Below, piece after piece: positions 8,401 to 15,439 of a stretch of 26,816 nt of DNA. The DNA is from Vulcanimicrobiota bacterium. Its GTDB lineage: Bacteria; Eremiobacterota; Eremiobacteria; Baltobacterales; Baltobacteraceae. Each line of letters starts with the position of its first letter. The first letter of the stretch is position 1. The stretch covers positions 1 through 26,816 of the forward strand of contig JASHZC010000060.1 of assembly GCA_030042755.1 (NCBI GenBank), given 5' to 3'. The notes beneath the pieces were generated by a model. It had not been told where the DNA came from. It did not search any database and was given only the letters and a program-made list of their open reading frames with translations. The position numbers and the translations under genes were made by a program.

Positions 8401-8565
8401 GTTACCAGGAACGCCGGCGACCGCGTCGATCCGGCCAGTCGTCGGCCCAACGCTGCGAAACTCGAGGTTGGCAAACGGCGACGGAACCGCCGAGGAGGCG
8501 GGTGCACCGGCAAGCGCCACGAGAACGGCACACAAGACCGGATATCGAGTCATCGACGCCGACAT
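5497..8565 (-). CDS. Large secreted BNR/sortilin-type beta-propeller protein
   Basis: A 1022-residue protein if started at ATG 8565 (MSASMTRYPVLCAVLVALAG). ATG 8553 is also possible, and neither has a good ribosome site. Upstream in-frame codons to 8718 would place the signal peptide internally, so they are rejected. After the signal peptide, many Asp-box/BNR repeats appear (TTDGGVTWKP, SDDGGKTWRH, TRDGGKHWTR, SHDAGAHWAR, SLDGGKTWRD, RTDDGGNTWTA, SLDAGVHWDS), together forming one or two propellers across residues about 25-740. A C-terminal region with a beta-sandwich-like stretch (LPGAYTVRLIAGG) and a helical end follows. Such proteins are often annotated as glycosyl hydrolase or exo-alpha-sialidase, but the sialidase catalytic set was not identified, so binding or scaffolding is equally likely. 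It is divergent from the secreted RidA gene. Confidence 0.88.
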   Translation of the reverse strand: MSASMTRYPVLCAVLVALAGAPASSAVPSPFANLEFRSVGPTTGRIDAVAGVPGNSQTYYAGGLGGLWLTTDGGVTWKPIFDKQPVSSIGAIAVAPSNPKIVYVGTGEPNIRNDIAFGDGVWRSDDGGKTWRHLGLDGTSQIAEIAIDPRNPDFVYVAAVGDPFASGPDRGVYVTRDGGKHWTRSLYAGPTTGASTVAISPGNPSYVIAGMWTVQRQPWMLTSGGTADGIFVSHDAGAHWARLLGAGLPGGLMGRIGVQFAPSDPRRVYALIESKSGVFWSSGDGGVHWRLVSDKHELDQRPYYFTQFTVDPKNAKHIFFMSIFPSESFDGGRTIKRMQTNGYDHHQMWIDSVYGRRAIIAADAGVRLSLDGGKTWRDPQLIVSQPYHISADDEIPYTICGEFQDPGAVCGPSMSFSGAITPDQWFSPNSGESGWIVFSPANPNVIYGTGYQEAVIRYDRTSMQTRLISPWPDTYSGTGADAYKYRGAWVAPVAVSSLEPNALYFGAQMLLRTDDGGNTWTAISPDVTRNDKSKQVPSGRPITVDNAGTEVYDTISCIAPSPTAKGEIWVGTDDGLTWLTRDGGAHWANVTPGLSGLPEWARIENIDPSRFADGTAYLAAENHKLGDRAPYLYVTHDFGAHWSSIVTNLPHDSYVRMVREDPKRPGLLFAGTETGLWYSLDAGVHWDSLQNNLAHVPIYDLVVQPRFDDLVVATHGRGVWILDDIGALEAWNAQLASARAHIFAPRDAYRWNSTRATWATNEGAGDNAPTGADVTFYLGVLPPKKNPAKVEVLEGAAVIRTITVDHPVVGVNRVWWDLNYDTVPLVADYHAQQSGFTGPQVLPGAYTVRLIAGGTQEDASLRVLPDPRTPATVAEMRETFDLTMQLRTEFTRTGKEIQALRALRSGLEKAAKSARATDTQQAVAQMQQTTAAALAELYIADAQSWEDTLREPPELYERIANLAGGLSGADYAPTEGQRDLAASIQSDLAQAIAADDALFGARLQALNTLLQRDQLATISVTR

Positions 8566-8660
8566 TCTGAGGTTTATAGTTTCCACACCTTTATTAGGCC
8601 TTTGCAGTTCGGCGGCGGGTCGAGCGCGAAGCGCGATCCATAACTTGCGGAGGTATAAAG
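8566..8660. promoter_or_regulatory. Divergent promoter region between the BNR-repeat and RidA genes
   Basis: These 95 bases must carry the promoters for both outward-reading genes unless one starts further upstream. The region includes an AT-richer patch (about 8572-8600) in otherwise GC-rich DNA and the CGGAGG ribosome site of the RidA gene at 8648-8653. No consensus -35/-10 pair is clear to me. Confidence 0.4.
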
Positions 8661-9119
8661 GTGAGACTTCATGTGTTTCTGGCTCTAGTGCTGTTATCGT
8701 GCCTCTCGGGACCGGCATCTGCCCAGGTGGCGAGGCGCATTTACCTCACCTCGCCGATGGCCGCGCGGAACCAGTTGCCGTTTTCCAGCGCTGTCTTGGC
8801 CGGGAACACATTGTACATTGCCGGAACGACCGCGGTTCGGCCCGGCGTAAAGAACGCGTTCAGTCCCGTACAAGAAGCGCGCGCGGTGATGGACGATGTG
8901 AAGCGCGTCGTGGAGCGCGCCGGCATGACGATGGATGACGTTGTCTCGATTCAAGTCTTCTGCACCGACCTGACCGACTACGGCGCGTTCAACCGCGTCT
9001 ACGCAACGTATTTTCATGGGCACTATCCGGCCCGCGCCTTCATTGGTGCCGCGAATCTGCTCTTCGGTGCCCGTTACGAAGTCATGGGCGTGGCCGTGCG
9101 CCGGCAGTCGCATGATTAA
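8661..9119 (+). CDS. Secreted RidA/YjgF/YER057c/UK114-family protein
   Basis: A 152-residue protein starting at GTG 8661, supported by CGGAGG 7 bases upstream. Residues 1-21 are a Sec signal peptide ending at ASA-Q, which is unusual because most RidA proteins are cytoplasmic and 125-130 residues long. The RidA fold is clear: LPFSSAVLAGNTLYIAGTTA, QEARAVMDDVKRVVERAGMTMDDVVSIQVF and YATYFHGHYPARAFIGAANL. The Arg in PARA matches the conserved active-site Arg of deaminating members, which hydrolyse reactive enamines and imines. Family members without deaminase activity exist. The stop codon overlaps the end of the convergent gene at 9116-9119. Confidence 0.87.
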   Translation: MRLHVFLALVLLSCLSGPASAQVARRIYLTSPMAARNQLPFSSAVLAGNTLYIAGTTAVRPGVKNAFSPVQEARAVMDDVKRVVERAGMTMDDVVSIQVFCTDLTDYGAFNRVYATYFHGHYPARAFIGAANLLFGARYEVMGVAVRRQSHD

Positions 9120-10831
9120 CTAGGAATCTGAGTGAGAGGAGACCGGACGGGCTCACGCAGCGTGAGCCAGGCGTGAGCCGAGCCCGTTCGGTGCGCGAGC
9201 GTAGATAGCGCGTCTACTTCATCGGGAAGATAGTGCGTGCGGTCGCGTTTGGGGCCGCAGGCGACGAAACCGACAAGCTGCCCGCGCACCGTCATCGGAA
9301 GCAACAGCGCGCCACGAAGCGGATGCCTAGGCTCATCGCACTCGAACGGTTCGCTCCAGCGTCGCAGTCGCAAGACCGCGAGGTCGTCGCCGGAGAGCAA
9401 CAGGGGGAGGTCGTAGCTTTCAGTCGGTGTTGCCAGTACAAACGCCGAGCCGTCGAGCGTATATACCGCAGCATACTCGGTTTCGAGGCGCGCGCGAAGC
9501 ACGTCGAACGTATCCGAGATCAGTCGGTTTGGATCGGCGATTAAGTCGACTTCACGAGCGAATCGGCGAAGCGCCGCTAGTGCAACTGCCTGCGCTCGGA
9601 AGACCACTGCGTTGACCGCGTGCTCGGTCCGCCGATGGAGTGTCGTCAACGCAAAGCCCATCAGCAGGGCCAGGGCCAGCTCAGCCATCAGCGCAAAGCG
9701 CGACTCGGCGAGCCATCGCGCAAATATCCAGTCCACGAGTGCTAGGGCCGCTACCACGATCGATGTGACGACCGCGTACACGAGCGCGCGACTGAAGACG
9801 AAGCGGATATCGAAGAGTCGGTGCCGGAGTACGGTGTAGGCAAGCGCGATCGGCGCGATCACCGTCCAAGCGATTGTCAAATTCGCGAAAACGACGGGTA
9901 ATGCAACTCCCAGATTGAATTCAGTGCCTCCCACCACGAGGTTGGGAACGTACGCGATTGAGAAGGCGGCGACGATCCACTGCAAACGGCTGCGGATCTC
10001 GCGATCGGCGGTGACGTACCGCGCGACGAGTACGACGATGCCCGCGGCGAAGACGGCATACGCTGTTGACTGCACAATCGCGGACAGCCACCCTGGAAGC
10101 AGCGCCGCAGCGAAGACGAACGCACTGCTTGCGATAAAATAAGAAGCAGCCAAGATCGGGGCTACGCCAAAGAGCAAAGCGCGTTCAGCGATCAAGGCGG
10201 TGCGCCGTAAGGGGATGTCCGGAAAACGCATCGCAAATGAGACGAATGCGGAGGGTGAGATAGCTAATGCTAGATTTCCGTACAAGACCAGCGCGAAGAC
10301 TGCTGCGAACGGCAGGTGCTGGTAGAGTGTCACCCCGTCGTTGCAGAATGAGTACGAGAAGCCGTAAAACGCCCACGTCACCGGGCTGGGGCGCAGCAGC
10401 ACCAAGGCGGCGGCGATGACGATGTAGAGAAGGAGTGCCAAGCATTCGACCACGTCGGTGACGTTGTCGCCGAGCGTGCGCGCCCGCGTCTGCGCCGTTA
10501 CCGTCACCGCACGTCCGGACTCCAGCGGCAGCCGCATCGTCTGACCCGCATCGGCAAGTATGTAACTGGGTGCTGCGAAAAACTTGACGCGCTGCGCCGG
10601 GGGCAGTCCCGCGACGTCGATGCGGTCGCCTGCGCGAAGGCCCGCGTGCTGCGCGTTCACACCGGCCCAGGTCACTTCGCCCGATCGATTCGCCGAAAAA
10701 TCGAACGCCGCGTAGGGATGCCACGGAATGAAAAGGTCGCTAAGAACCGTGACGACCACGATCGAGGCAGTCAACAGGATAAAGACGACGCGGACCACGG
10801 CGCGACTATGCATACGCGGTTCGGTACTCAT
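9116..10831 (-). CDS. ComP-like PDZ / multi-TM / GAF sensor-type membrane protein lacking a kinase domain
   Basis: A 571-residue protein. TM1 (about 10-31) is followed by an extracytoplasmic PDZ-like domain (about 45-115, with AGVNAQHAGLRAGDRIDVAG), then about seven TM helices (about 127-375) and a cytoplasmic GAF-like domain (about 410-550). The linker IALAYTVLRHRLFDIRFVFSRALVYA is the hallmark of the Bacillus ComP N-terminal region. ComP continues into a histidine kinase, but here the protein ends after GAF with no H-box or ATP-binding motifs. It starts at ATG 10831, overlapping the stop of the upstream cupin gene as ATGA, so the two are coupled. It is a paralogue of the products at 13079 and 15426. 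Signal output must go through another protein, if it signals at all. Confidence 0.82.
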   Translation of the reverse strand: MSTEPRMHSRAVVRVVFILLTASIVVVTVLSDLFIPWHPYAAFDFSANRSGEVTWAGVNAQHAGLRAGDRIDVAGLPPAQRVKFFAAPSYILADAGQTMRLPLESGRAVTVTAQTRARTLGDNVTDVVECLALLLYIVIAAALVLLRPSPVTWAFYGFSYSFCNDGVTLYQHLPFAAVFALVLYGNLALAISPSAFVSFAMRFPDIPLRRTALIAERALLFGVAPILAASYFIASSAFVFAAALLPGWLSAIVQSTAYAVFAAGIVVLVARYVTADREIRSRLQWIVAAFSIAYVPNLVVGGTEFNLGVALPVVFANLTIAWTVIAPIALAYTVLRHRLFDIRFVFSRALVYAVVTSIVVAALALVDWIFARWLAESRFALMAELALALLMGFALTTLHRRTEHAVNAVVFRAQAVALAALRRFAREVDLIADPNRLISDTFDVLRARLETEYAAVYTLDGSAFVLATPTESYDLPLLLSGDDLAVLRLRRWSEPFECDEPRHPLRGALLLPMTVRGQLVGFVACGPKRDRTHYLPDEVDALSTLAHRTGSAHAWLTLREPVRSPLTQIPS

Positions 10832-11388
10832 TCCGTCGCATCGTAGCTACGATCCGCCAGCGGCATTCTTCCCTTGAGGACTTTTTCGAGGTCGTAGCGC
10901 TCCTCGGTGAGAGTCTCCGGATTCCACATGCTGCGGCGCACGGCCAAGAAGTCGCCGTCATATACGTGTATCGCGCCGCTCAGCCGCCCGAGAGGGTTCA
11001 CAACAGAATGAATGACTTCGGGCCCGAGAATGGCAGCGTCGCCTGCACCTAAGGCGAGTCCGCCGACGGCGGTGATCTCGAATCCCGTCGGATGCGCGAC
11101 GCGCTTCCAAAACATATTGTCTTCACGTCCGGCGTACATCCCAATGACGGCGGCCATGCGATGATCGTGGGGCAGCGTGATCTGATCCGCCGCCCAGATC
11201 GCGTTGAGCACGGTGAGGTCGGGCGCACGGTAGAGGACCTGTGCGCCCGGCTTCTCGGGTCGCCCGATACACGTGAGCAGCGCGACCGGATGGCGAACGG
11301 CGCGTGCGACGACTTCCTTAAGCGCGAGCCGCGAACGATCAGGTAATGCGGAACGCAGGTCGGCGATGAATTGATCGAGTTCGAACAT
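10828..11388 (-). CDS. Cupin-fold (double-stranded beta-helix) predicted metal-dependent enzyme
   Basis: A 186-residue protein starting at ATG 11388, chosen because GGGGAG lies 6 bases upstream. An in-frame codon at 11409 lies before that site. The signature LPHDHRMAAVIGMYAGREDNMFW (H74, H76, E89) with a later H127 (PEVIHSVVNP) and GAIHVYDGDF matches the COG5553-type group of cysteine-dioxygenase-like cupins, where His residues hold an iron or similar metal. No substrate is known. The gene is coupled to the PDZ/TM/GAF gene by a 4-base overlap, so it probably works with or is controlled alongside that membrane protein. Confidence 0.82.
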   Translation of the reverse strand: MFELDQFIADLRSALPDRSRLALKEVVARAVRHPVALLTCIGRPEKPGAQVLYRAPDLTVLNAIWAADQITLPHDHRMAAVIGMYAGREDNMFWKRVAHPTGFEITAVGGLALGAGDAAILGPEVIHSVVNPLGRLSGAIHVYDGDFLAVRRSMWNPETLTEERYDLEKVLKGRMPLADRSYDATE

Positions 11389-11400
11389 CGTATGCTCCCC

Positions 11401-11661
11401 GAGACGCACTTCGACTGCTCAAAGCTTCGACCTTCGGTTCAGCTTCGTGGCGCACCGCGCGCTGGACGAACCGAACTCGGCAATCCGGCGCTGCTCGGCA
11501 TCCGCGGCATTCTCGTCGACTACGAACGCGCGCTCTTCATCGACACCGCGCGATCATCTGTACACGCCGGTGAAGCCCGATCCCGTTTGCTGCAGGCCCG
11601 ATTTCGCATCGTCGGCGAGCGCAGTTTCTCGTATCACTACGCGATCATCGCGAAGCCTTAG
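11401..11661 (+). pseudogene. Possible remnant of a methyltransferase-like C-terminus
   Basis: An open frame ending at a TAG at 11659-11661 has coding-like composition (GIRGILVDYERALFIDT, then ARFRIVGERSFSYHYAIIAKP, which I only quote in parts). The ending resembles the last strands of class I SAM methyltransferases, where a hydrophobic strand runs to a C-terminal KP. There is no start codon with a ribosome site, no SAM-binding motif, and the frame overlaps the 5' end of the cupin gene on the other strand. I read it as a decayed fragment. It could also be chance. Confidence 0.25.
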
Positions 11662-11936
11662 TCAATCCCTTGCGTCGAGTTGAGCCCGGACACCGCGAGT
11701 CTGGAGAGCGGGCCTAACGCCTCATTTGGCCGCAGCCCGTTGGGCTGTGAGACGATGGACGGCGTGGTCCAAACGACTCCTTTTTATAACGGGGACCGTG
11801 GACGCTGGTTGGGGTGCTGCTACACTGGCACTCTGTACCTGCGGAGCGTAGGCTCCCACGGCTAATGGCTTTGCAGGGAAGCACTCCCCTGGTCGGTAAC
11901 TTTTTGAGCCGGACGATTTCGGAGCGGAGGCAAGTG
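11662..11936 (+). promoter_or_regulatory. Leader and probable promoter region of the borosin-like operon
   Basis: The 275 bases before the precursor gene contain an AT-rich TTTTTATAAC patch (about 11780-11790), a TACACT that could serve as a -10 element (11819-11824), and a small hairpin CAGCCC-GTT-GGGCTG (11733-11747). The ribosome site CGGAGG (11925-11930) is 6 bases from ATG 11937. The promoter itself is only inferred. Confidence 0.4.
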
Positions 11937-12251
11937 ATGGCGCAACAAAAGAGCGGGCCCGTACTCACGGAATATTTGCTCAGGCTTGCCACTGATCACG
12001 ACGCTTTAAGAGCTGCGCTTCACAACCCGACTAAGTCGTTAACCGACGCCGGACTAAGCGTCGAGCAACGGAAGGCAGTAATGAGTGGTGATTCTGAGAT
12101 TATCACCGCGCACGTAGCGGCTGAGCTGCTACCGTTGATGAAGGCGACGGTAGGTGAGGAGCCCTTTAGCGACGGGGGTGTGAGGGTCAGCTTTAGGTTG
12201 GGATACGACCACCTTCAATTGATGACGCCGACCGCAGCTGCGGATGAATGA
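11937..12251 (+). CDS. Split-borosin-type RiPP precursor with LigA-like recognition domain
   Basis: A 104-residue protein starting at ATG 11937 (CGGAGG, 6 bases upstream). Residues 8-68 form a helical domain (PVLTEYLLRLATDHDALRAA, LHNPTKSLTDAGLSVEQ, KAVMSGDSEI). It resembles the LigA-type fold of protocatechuate 4,5-dioxygenase small subunits and the borosin-binding domain of the Shewanella precursor SonA. A Gly-rich linker (about 72-81, TVGEEPFSDGG region) leads to a hydrophobic/aromatic tail at residues 82-104, the likely core peptide to be methylated. No LigB-type dioxygenase subunit is nearby. Instead the next gene is an N-methyltransferase of the borosin type, overlapping by ATGA. No protease or transporter was recognised in the window, so maturation steps are unknown. 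Confidence 0.8.
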   Translation: MAQQKSGPVLTEYLLRLATDHDALRAALHNPTKSLTDAGLSVEQRKAVMSGDSEIITAHVAAELLPLMKATVGEEPFSDGGVRVSFRLGYDHLQLMTPTAAADE

Positions 12252-13066
12252 TATGTAACGGCGCTTCTCTTTCGGCGGTCGGAATTGGTCTACGCGCACC
12301 ATCACAGGCAACGCTGGAAGCGACCGCGCGGATCGAGAGTGCGGAGCAGGTTTTCACGTTGTTGGCCGATCCTCTTTCGGAATATTGGATCGGTACGCTG
12401 AACCCAAACACGAGGTCGCTTGACGGCTTCTACGTGGTCGGCAAGGATCGTCGCGAGACCTATCGCGAGATGGTCGAGGAAATTGTGGACGCGGTTCGAG
12501 GAGGTCTGCGTGTCTGCGCGGTCGCCTACGGACACCCGGGAATAGCGGCATATCCGCTGCACGAATCAGTGCGGCGCGTTCGCGCCGAGGGATTTCCTGC
12601 CGAGATGCTGGCTGCAGTATCGGCCGAGGACTGCCTTGCCGCAGACCTTGGAATCGACCCCCTCAAAGGGGGATGCCGTAGCTATGAAGCGACGGATTTT
12701 CTTGTCTACCGGCGACCGGCTGACCCGACGAGCAACCTAATCTTGTGGCAAATCGGCGCCATTGCGGAGCCGGGATACAAATGCCAGCGCGGTCTTTGGA
12801 ATAGGAAGGGCCTCGTCGTGCTGACCGAGACGCTCCTTGAAGTGTATCGACCCGATCACGAAGTGATCGTGTACGAAGCCGCTCGACTGCCGCTTTGCAG
12901 TGCAACGGTGGAGCGTATTCCCCTAGAAACTCTTCCTTGTGCTCGAGTAACGGCGATGTCGACGCTGTTCGTCCCTCGGATGGTTGAGGCGCAAATCGAT
13001 GCGACCATGCTGCGGCGTTTAGGAATTCGCGCGACCTCGAGAACGTTGACGACCAACTCGCGCTAA
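12248..13066 (+). CDS. Borosin-type peptide backbone alpha-N-methyltransferase (tetrapyrrole-methylase fold)
   Basis: A 272-residue standalone enzyme beginning inside the precursor stop codon (ATGA). The N-terminus SAVGIGLRAPSQATLEATARI and AEQVFTLLADPLSEYWI, then VCAVAYGHPG, VSAEDCLAADLGIDP and SYEATDFLVYRRP, match the SAM-dependent tetrapyrrole-methylase-like domain of borosin enzymes such as fungal OphMA and bacterial SonM. Y62, R68, Y72 and Y94 match, with identical spacing, the OphMA residues Tyr66, Arg72, Tyr76 and Tyr98 that handle the amide nitrogen (spacing recalled from the literature, not checked here). The fusion seen in fungi is split here, as in the SonM/SonA systems. The expected reaction is iterative N-methylation of the precursor tail by SAM. 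The next gene starts 12 bases downstream. Confidence 0.85.
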   Translation: MICNGASLSAVGIGLRAPSQATLEATARIESAEQVFTLLADPLSEYWIGTLNPNTRSLDGFYVVGKDRRETYREMVEEIVDAVRGGLRVCAVAYGHPGIAAYPLHESVRRVRAEGFPAEMLAAVSAEDCLAADLGIDPLKGGCRSYEATDFLVYRRPADPTSNLILWQIGAIAEPGYKCQRGLWNRKGLVVLTETLLEVYRPDHEVIVYEAARLPLCSATVERIPLETLPCARVTAMSTLFVPRMVEAQIDATMLRRLGIRATSRTLTTNSR

Positions 13067-13078
13067 GAACTTCTGCTA

Positions 13079-14848
13079 ATGTCGAGGTTTGCGCGTGCGG
13101 TCATTGTAGTCGTCCTGGGTGTTTGGACGCTCGGGACTTTGGCGCCCCAGATGAGCTGCATCTGGCAACGGTGCCCAAGCGACGGTCTCTCGACTGATTT
13201 TGACGGCGTGGTGGACGACGTACAGCCGGGGTCTCCGGCAGCTCAGGCGTCAATCGCTCCGGGAGACCGCGTCGTGCCGCCTTTACCCCGCGACCTATTT
13301 CGACAGCCGTCTCCTCCAATATCGCTTAAGCTGCTGCACGCCGGCACGATACGCTCCGTGTACCTTATCGCACAACCGAGCAGCCTCACGCTTTCAGAAA
13401 AGCTGCGCCTGTTTGCCCTGTGCGCGTCGTATCTGATATTCCTCGTCGTCGGCTCTGCACTGCTCCTGCTCCGGCCGAGCCCGATGACGTGGTCTTTCTA
13501 TCTTTTTTGCTTCCTGCGCCGCTACGGTGACCTTTGGTTCTACCTTCCGGGACCAGGTGCGTTCTTCTGGGTAAGCTACCTGTTTTTTGCGATCCTTGGC
13601 GGAGCCAACTGCGCGCTCGTAACGATCTTCGCGCTGCGCTTCCCGAGTGACCGTCTCGAAGGGTGGCGCCGTCCTGCGGCTCGCATCGCAGTCCTACTTG
13701 CGATCCTGTTTCCCCTGGCGTGGCTTTACGTTTTCTGGCGCGTAGTCTTCATGGGACTGCCGACGCAAGCGCCCGTGTCGATCCTGGTCTTCCTCACATC
13801 GATCGTTTACGTCTGTGCCGCCACGATCTTCATAGTGACGCTCGTGCTAAGCCGGGGCGACGCACGCCACCGGCTGCAGTGGATCCTCGTCTTTCCGTTC
13901 GTCTTGGTCATGCGCGTCGTGGCCATCAACCTGCCGGATTCGCTGGCCCCGTGGTCGTCTGACGTGCTGGTCGCTTTAGCCGTCCTGATTCCGCTTACCG
14001 TGGCATACGCGGTTATCCGGCGGCGCGTCTTCGACGTCGAGTTTGTCGTCAGCCGCGCGATGGTGTATGGCTCGATCACGACGATCGTTGCGGGAACGTT
14101 CCTGCTGTTGGATTGGTTCATGTCAAGACAGTTCGCAGCAACGCGTTTCACGCTAACCGCCGAAATCATCGTTGCCCTAGCCCTGGGCTCGTCGCTCAAC
14201 TTACTACATCGAAACGTCGATCGCTTCGTGGACCGGACCTTCTTTCGACAGCGTCACCTTGCGGAGCAGAGGCTGACGAAGGCAGCCGCAGCCGTAATCC
14301 GAGCCGAGTCGCTTCAGGCGGTCGACAAATTCCTAGTCCACGAGCCCGTCAAGGCACTAGACTTGACATCCGCTGCGATCTTTCATCGAGACGAGGATGG
14401 AAAATCATTTCTTCGCGAGGTGACCGTCGGGTTCGATCGAAGCGACGTGCGCGAGCTGACCTCTAATGACTCGCTGGTTCTGCACCTGTTGGCCGAAGAG
14501 GAGCCCGTGCGGCTGGCCGACATCGCGTGGTCGACGGACGAACTGCCCGCGCTAGGGAATGCGGTGCTAGCCGTGCCCGTGCTGCTGCGCGAGCACCTGC
14601 TCTCCATCGTGCTGTACGGACCGCACCGCAACGGCGCCGACATCGACCCGGACGAAGTCCGAAGCATTGCCGTGTTGGTCGAGCGAGCCGGCGCGGCCTA
14701 CGATCATATTGAAGCGCGAACCCTGCAAGCCCGAGTCGATACGCTGAGGCGCGAGTGCGAAGCCAGAGATCGCGAGATCGAAGCGTTGCAAGCCGAGGCG
14801 AAATCGCTACGAAATCGATCGGCGCCGGAAAGCCCGAGCACCGCGTAG
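13079..14848 (+). CDS. ComP-like PDZ / multi-TM / GAF membrane protein in the borosin operon, kinase-less
   Basis: A 589-residue protein. TM1 (about 6-27) is followed by a PDZ-like external domain (about 35-100, VVDDVQPGSPAAQASIAPGDRVV), about seven TM helices (about 112-375), a GAF-like cytoplasmic domain (about 395-545) and a charged C-terminal coiled coil (about 545-580). The motif IPLTVAYAVIRRRVFDVEFVVSRAMVYG mirrors the same region of Bacillus ComP, the receptor for the modified peptide ComX. No kinase motifs follow. It starts only 12 bases after the methyltransferase stop and is followed by a strong terminator, which places it firmly in the precursor/methyltransferase operon. Roles as peptide receptor, export partner or immunity factor are all possible. 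None is shown. Confidence 0.82.
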   Translation: MSRFARAVIVVVLGVWTLGTLAPQMSCIWQRCPSDGLSTDFDGVVDDVQPGSPAAQASIAPGDRVVPPLPRDLFRQPSPPISLKLLHAGTIRSVYLIAQPSSLTLSEKLRLFALCASYLIFLVVGSALLLLRPSPMTWSFYLFCFLRRYGDLWFYLPGPGAFFWVSYLFFAILGGANCALVTIFALRFPSDRLEGWRRPAARIAVLLAILFPLAWLYVFWRVVFMGLPTQAPVSILVFLTSIVYVCAATIFIVTLVLSRGDARHRLQWILVFPFVLVMRVVAINLPDSLAPWSSDVLVALAVLIPLTVAYAVIRRRVFDVEFVVSRAMVYGSITTIVAGTFLLLDWFMSRQFAATRFTLTAEIIVALALGSSLNLLHRNVDRFVDRTFFRQRHLAEQRLTKAAAAVIRAESLQAVDKFLVHEPVKALDLTSAAIFHRDEDGKSFLREVTVGFDRSDVRELTSNDSLVLHLLAEEEPVRLADIAWSTDELPALGNAVLAVPVLLREHLLSIVLYGPHRNGADIDPDEVRSIAVLVERAGAAYDHIEARTLQARVDTLRRECEARDREIEALQAEAKSLRNRSAPESPSTA

Positions 14849-14876
14849 GTCGCCGCCGCGGCGGCGACATCTTTTT
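14849..14876 (+). terminator. Intrinsic terminator closing the borosin-like operon
   Basis: A perfect 20-base GC palindrome (14849-14868) begins directly after the stop codon TAG and is followed by ATC and TTTTT (14872-14876). It defines the three-gene operon 11937-14848 and makes co-transcription with the following NTF2-like gene unlikely. Confidence 0.85.
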
Positions 14877-14911
14877 GAGGGTTCGCCGGATCAGCGTCGA
14901 ACGTTACGTCC

Positions 14912-15439
14912 ATGGACGATCTTGGGGCGGTCTTCGACGAACACGTGCGCGCCGAGTTCGAGGCGCATGATGCGAGCGCGACTATGGCAACGATGAGCGC
15001 GCAACCGCACCTCTACCACCTTCCGACGATGCTCGGCGGCAACGGTCGTGACGAGATTTTTCGGTTCTATCGCGACCACTTCGTAACGAAGTGGCCGAAA
15101 GACACTCTGGTCCATCGCATCTCTCGGACGACTGGAAGCCAGCAGATTGTGGACGAACTCGTTATGGAGTTCACGCACGACTCCCCGATCGATGCGTTGC
15201 TCCCGGGTGCTGCGCCAAGTGGCAAGCACGTCTTGCTGCCCGTCGTCGTCGTCGTGGGGTTCTGCGACGGGAAGGTGGCATACGAGCACATCTATTGGGA
15301 TCAAGCGTGTCTGCTGGCGCAGGTCGGCCTTTTGGATCGTGCGACCCTCCCCATCACGGGTGTAGAGCAAGCGCTCAATCTGATCGATGGAACGTATGCG
15401 ACCAACGCGCTCCTCTCGCGTTGCGATGGAACGGGTTAG
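14912..15439 (+). CDS. NTF2/SnoaL-like fold protein
   Basis: A 175-residue protein with the layout of SnoaL-like NTF2 cone folds: an N-terminal helix (MDDLGAVFDEHVRAEFEAHD), TMSAQPHLYHLPTMLGGNGR, then HFVTKWPKDTLVHRISRT, VVDELVMEFTHD-type strands and a long hydrophobic strand HVLLPVVVVVGFCDGKVAYE. Family members act as small-molecule cyclases, isomerases or binding proteins. The substrate cannot be told. No clear ribosome site precedes ATG 14912, 36 bases after the T-run of the preceding terminator. Its end overlaps the start of the following membrane protein by 14 bases. Confidence 0.75.
   Translation: MDDLGAVFDEHVRAEFEAHDASATMATMSAQPHLYHLPTMLGGNGRDEIFRFYRDHFVTKWPKDTLVHRISRTTGSQQIVDELVMEFTHDSPIDALLPGAAPSGKHVLLPVVVVVGFCDGKVAYEHIYWDQACLLAQVGLLDRATLPITGVEQALNLIDGTYATNALLSRCDGTG

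Noticed and set aside
5497..8565. A true sialidase
   Set aside because: Asp-boxes define the propeller only. I could not place the catalytic Arg triad, Tyr and Asp, so no enzyme activity is claimed.
11937..12251. Small subunit of an extradiol (LigAB) dioxygenase
   Set aside because: The fold resemblance is real, but there is no catalytic LigB partner, and the next gene is a borosin-type methyltransferase with which it overlaps.
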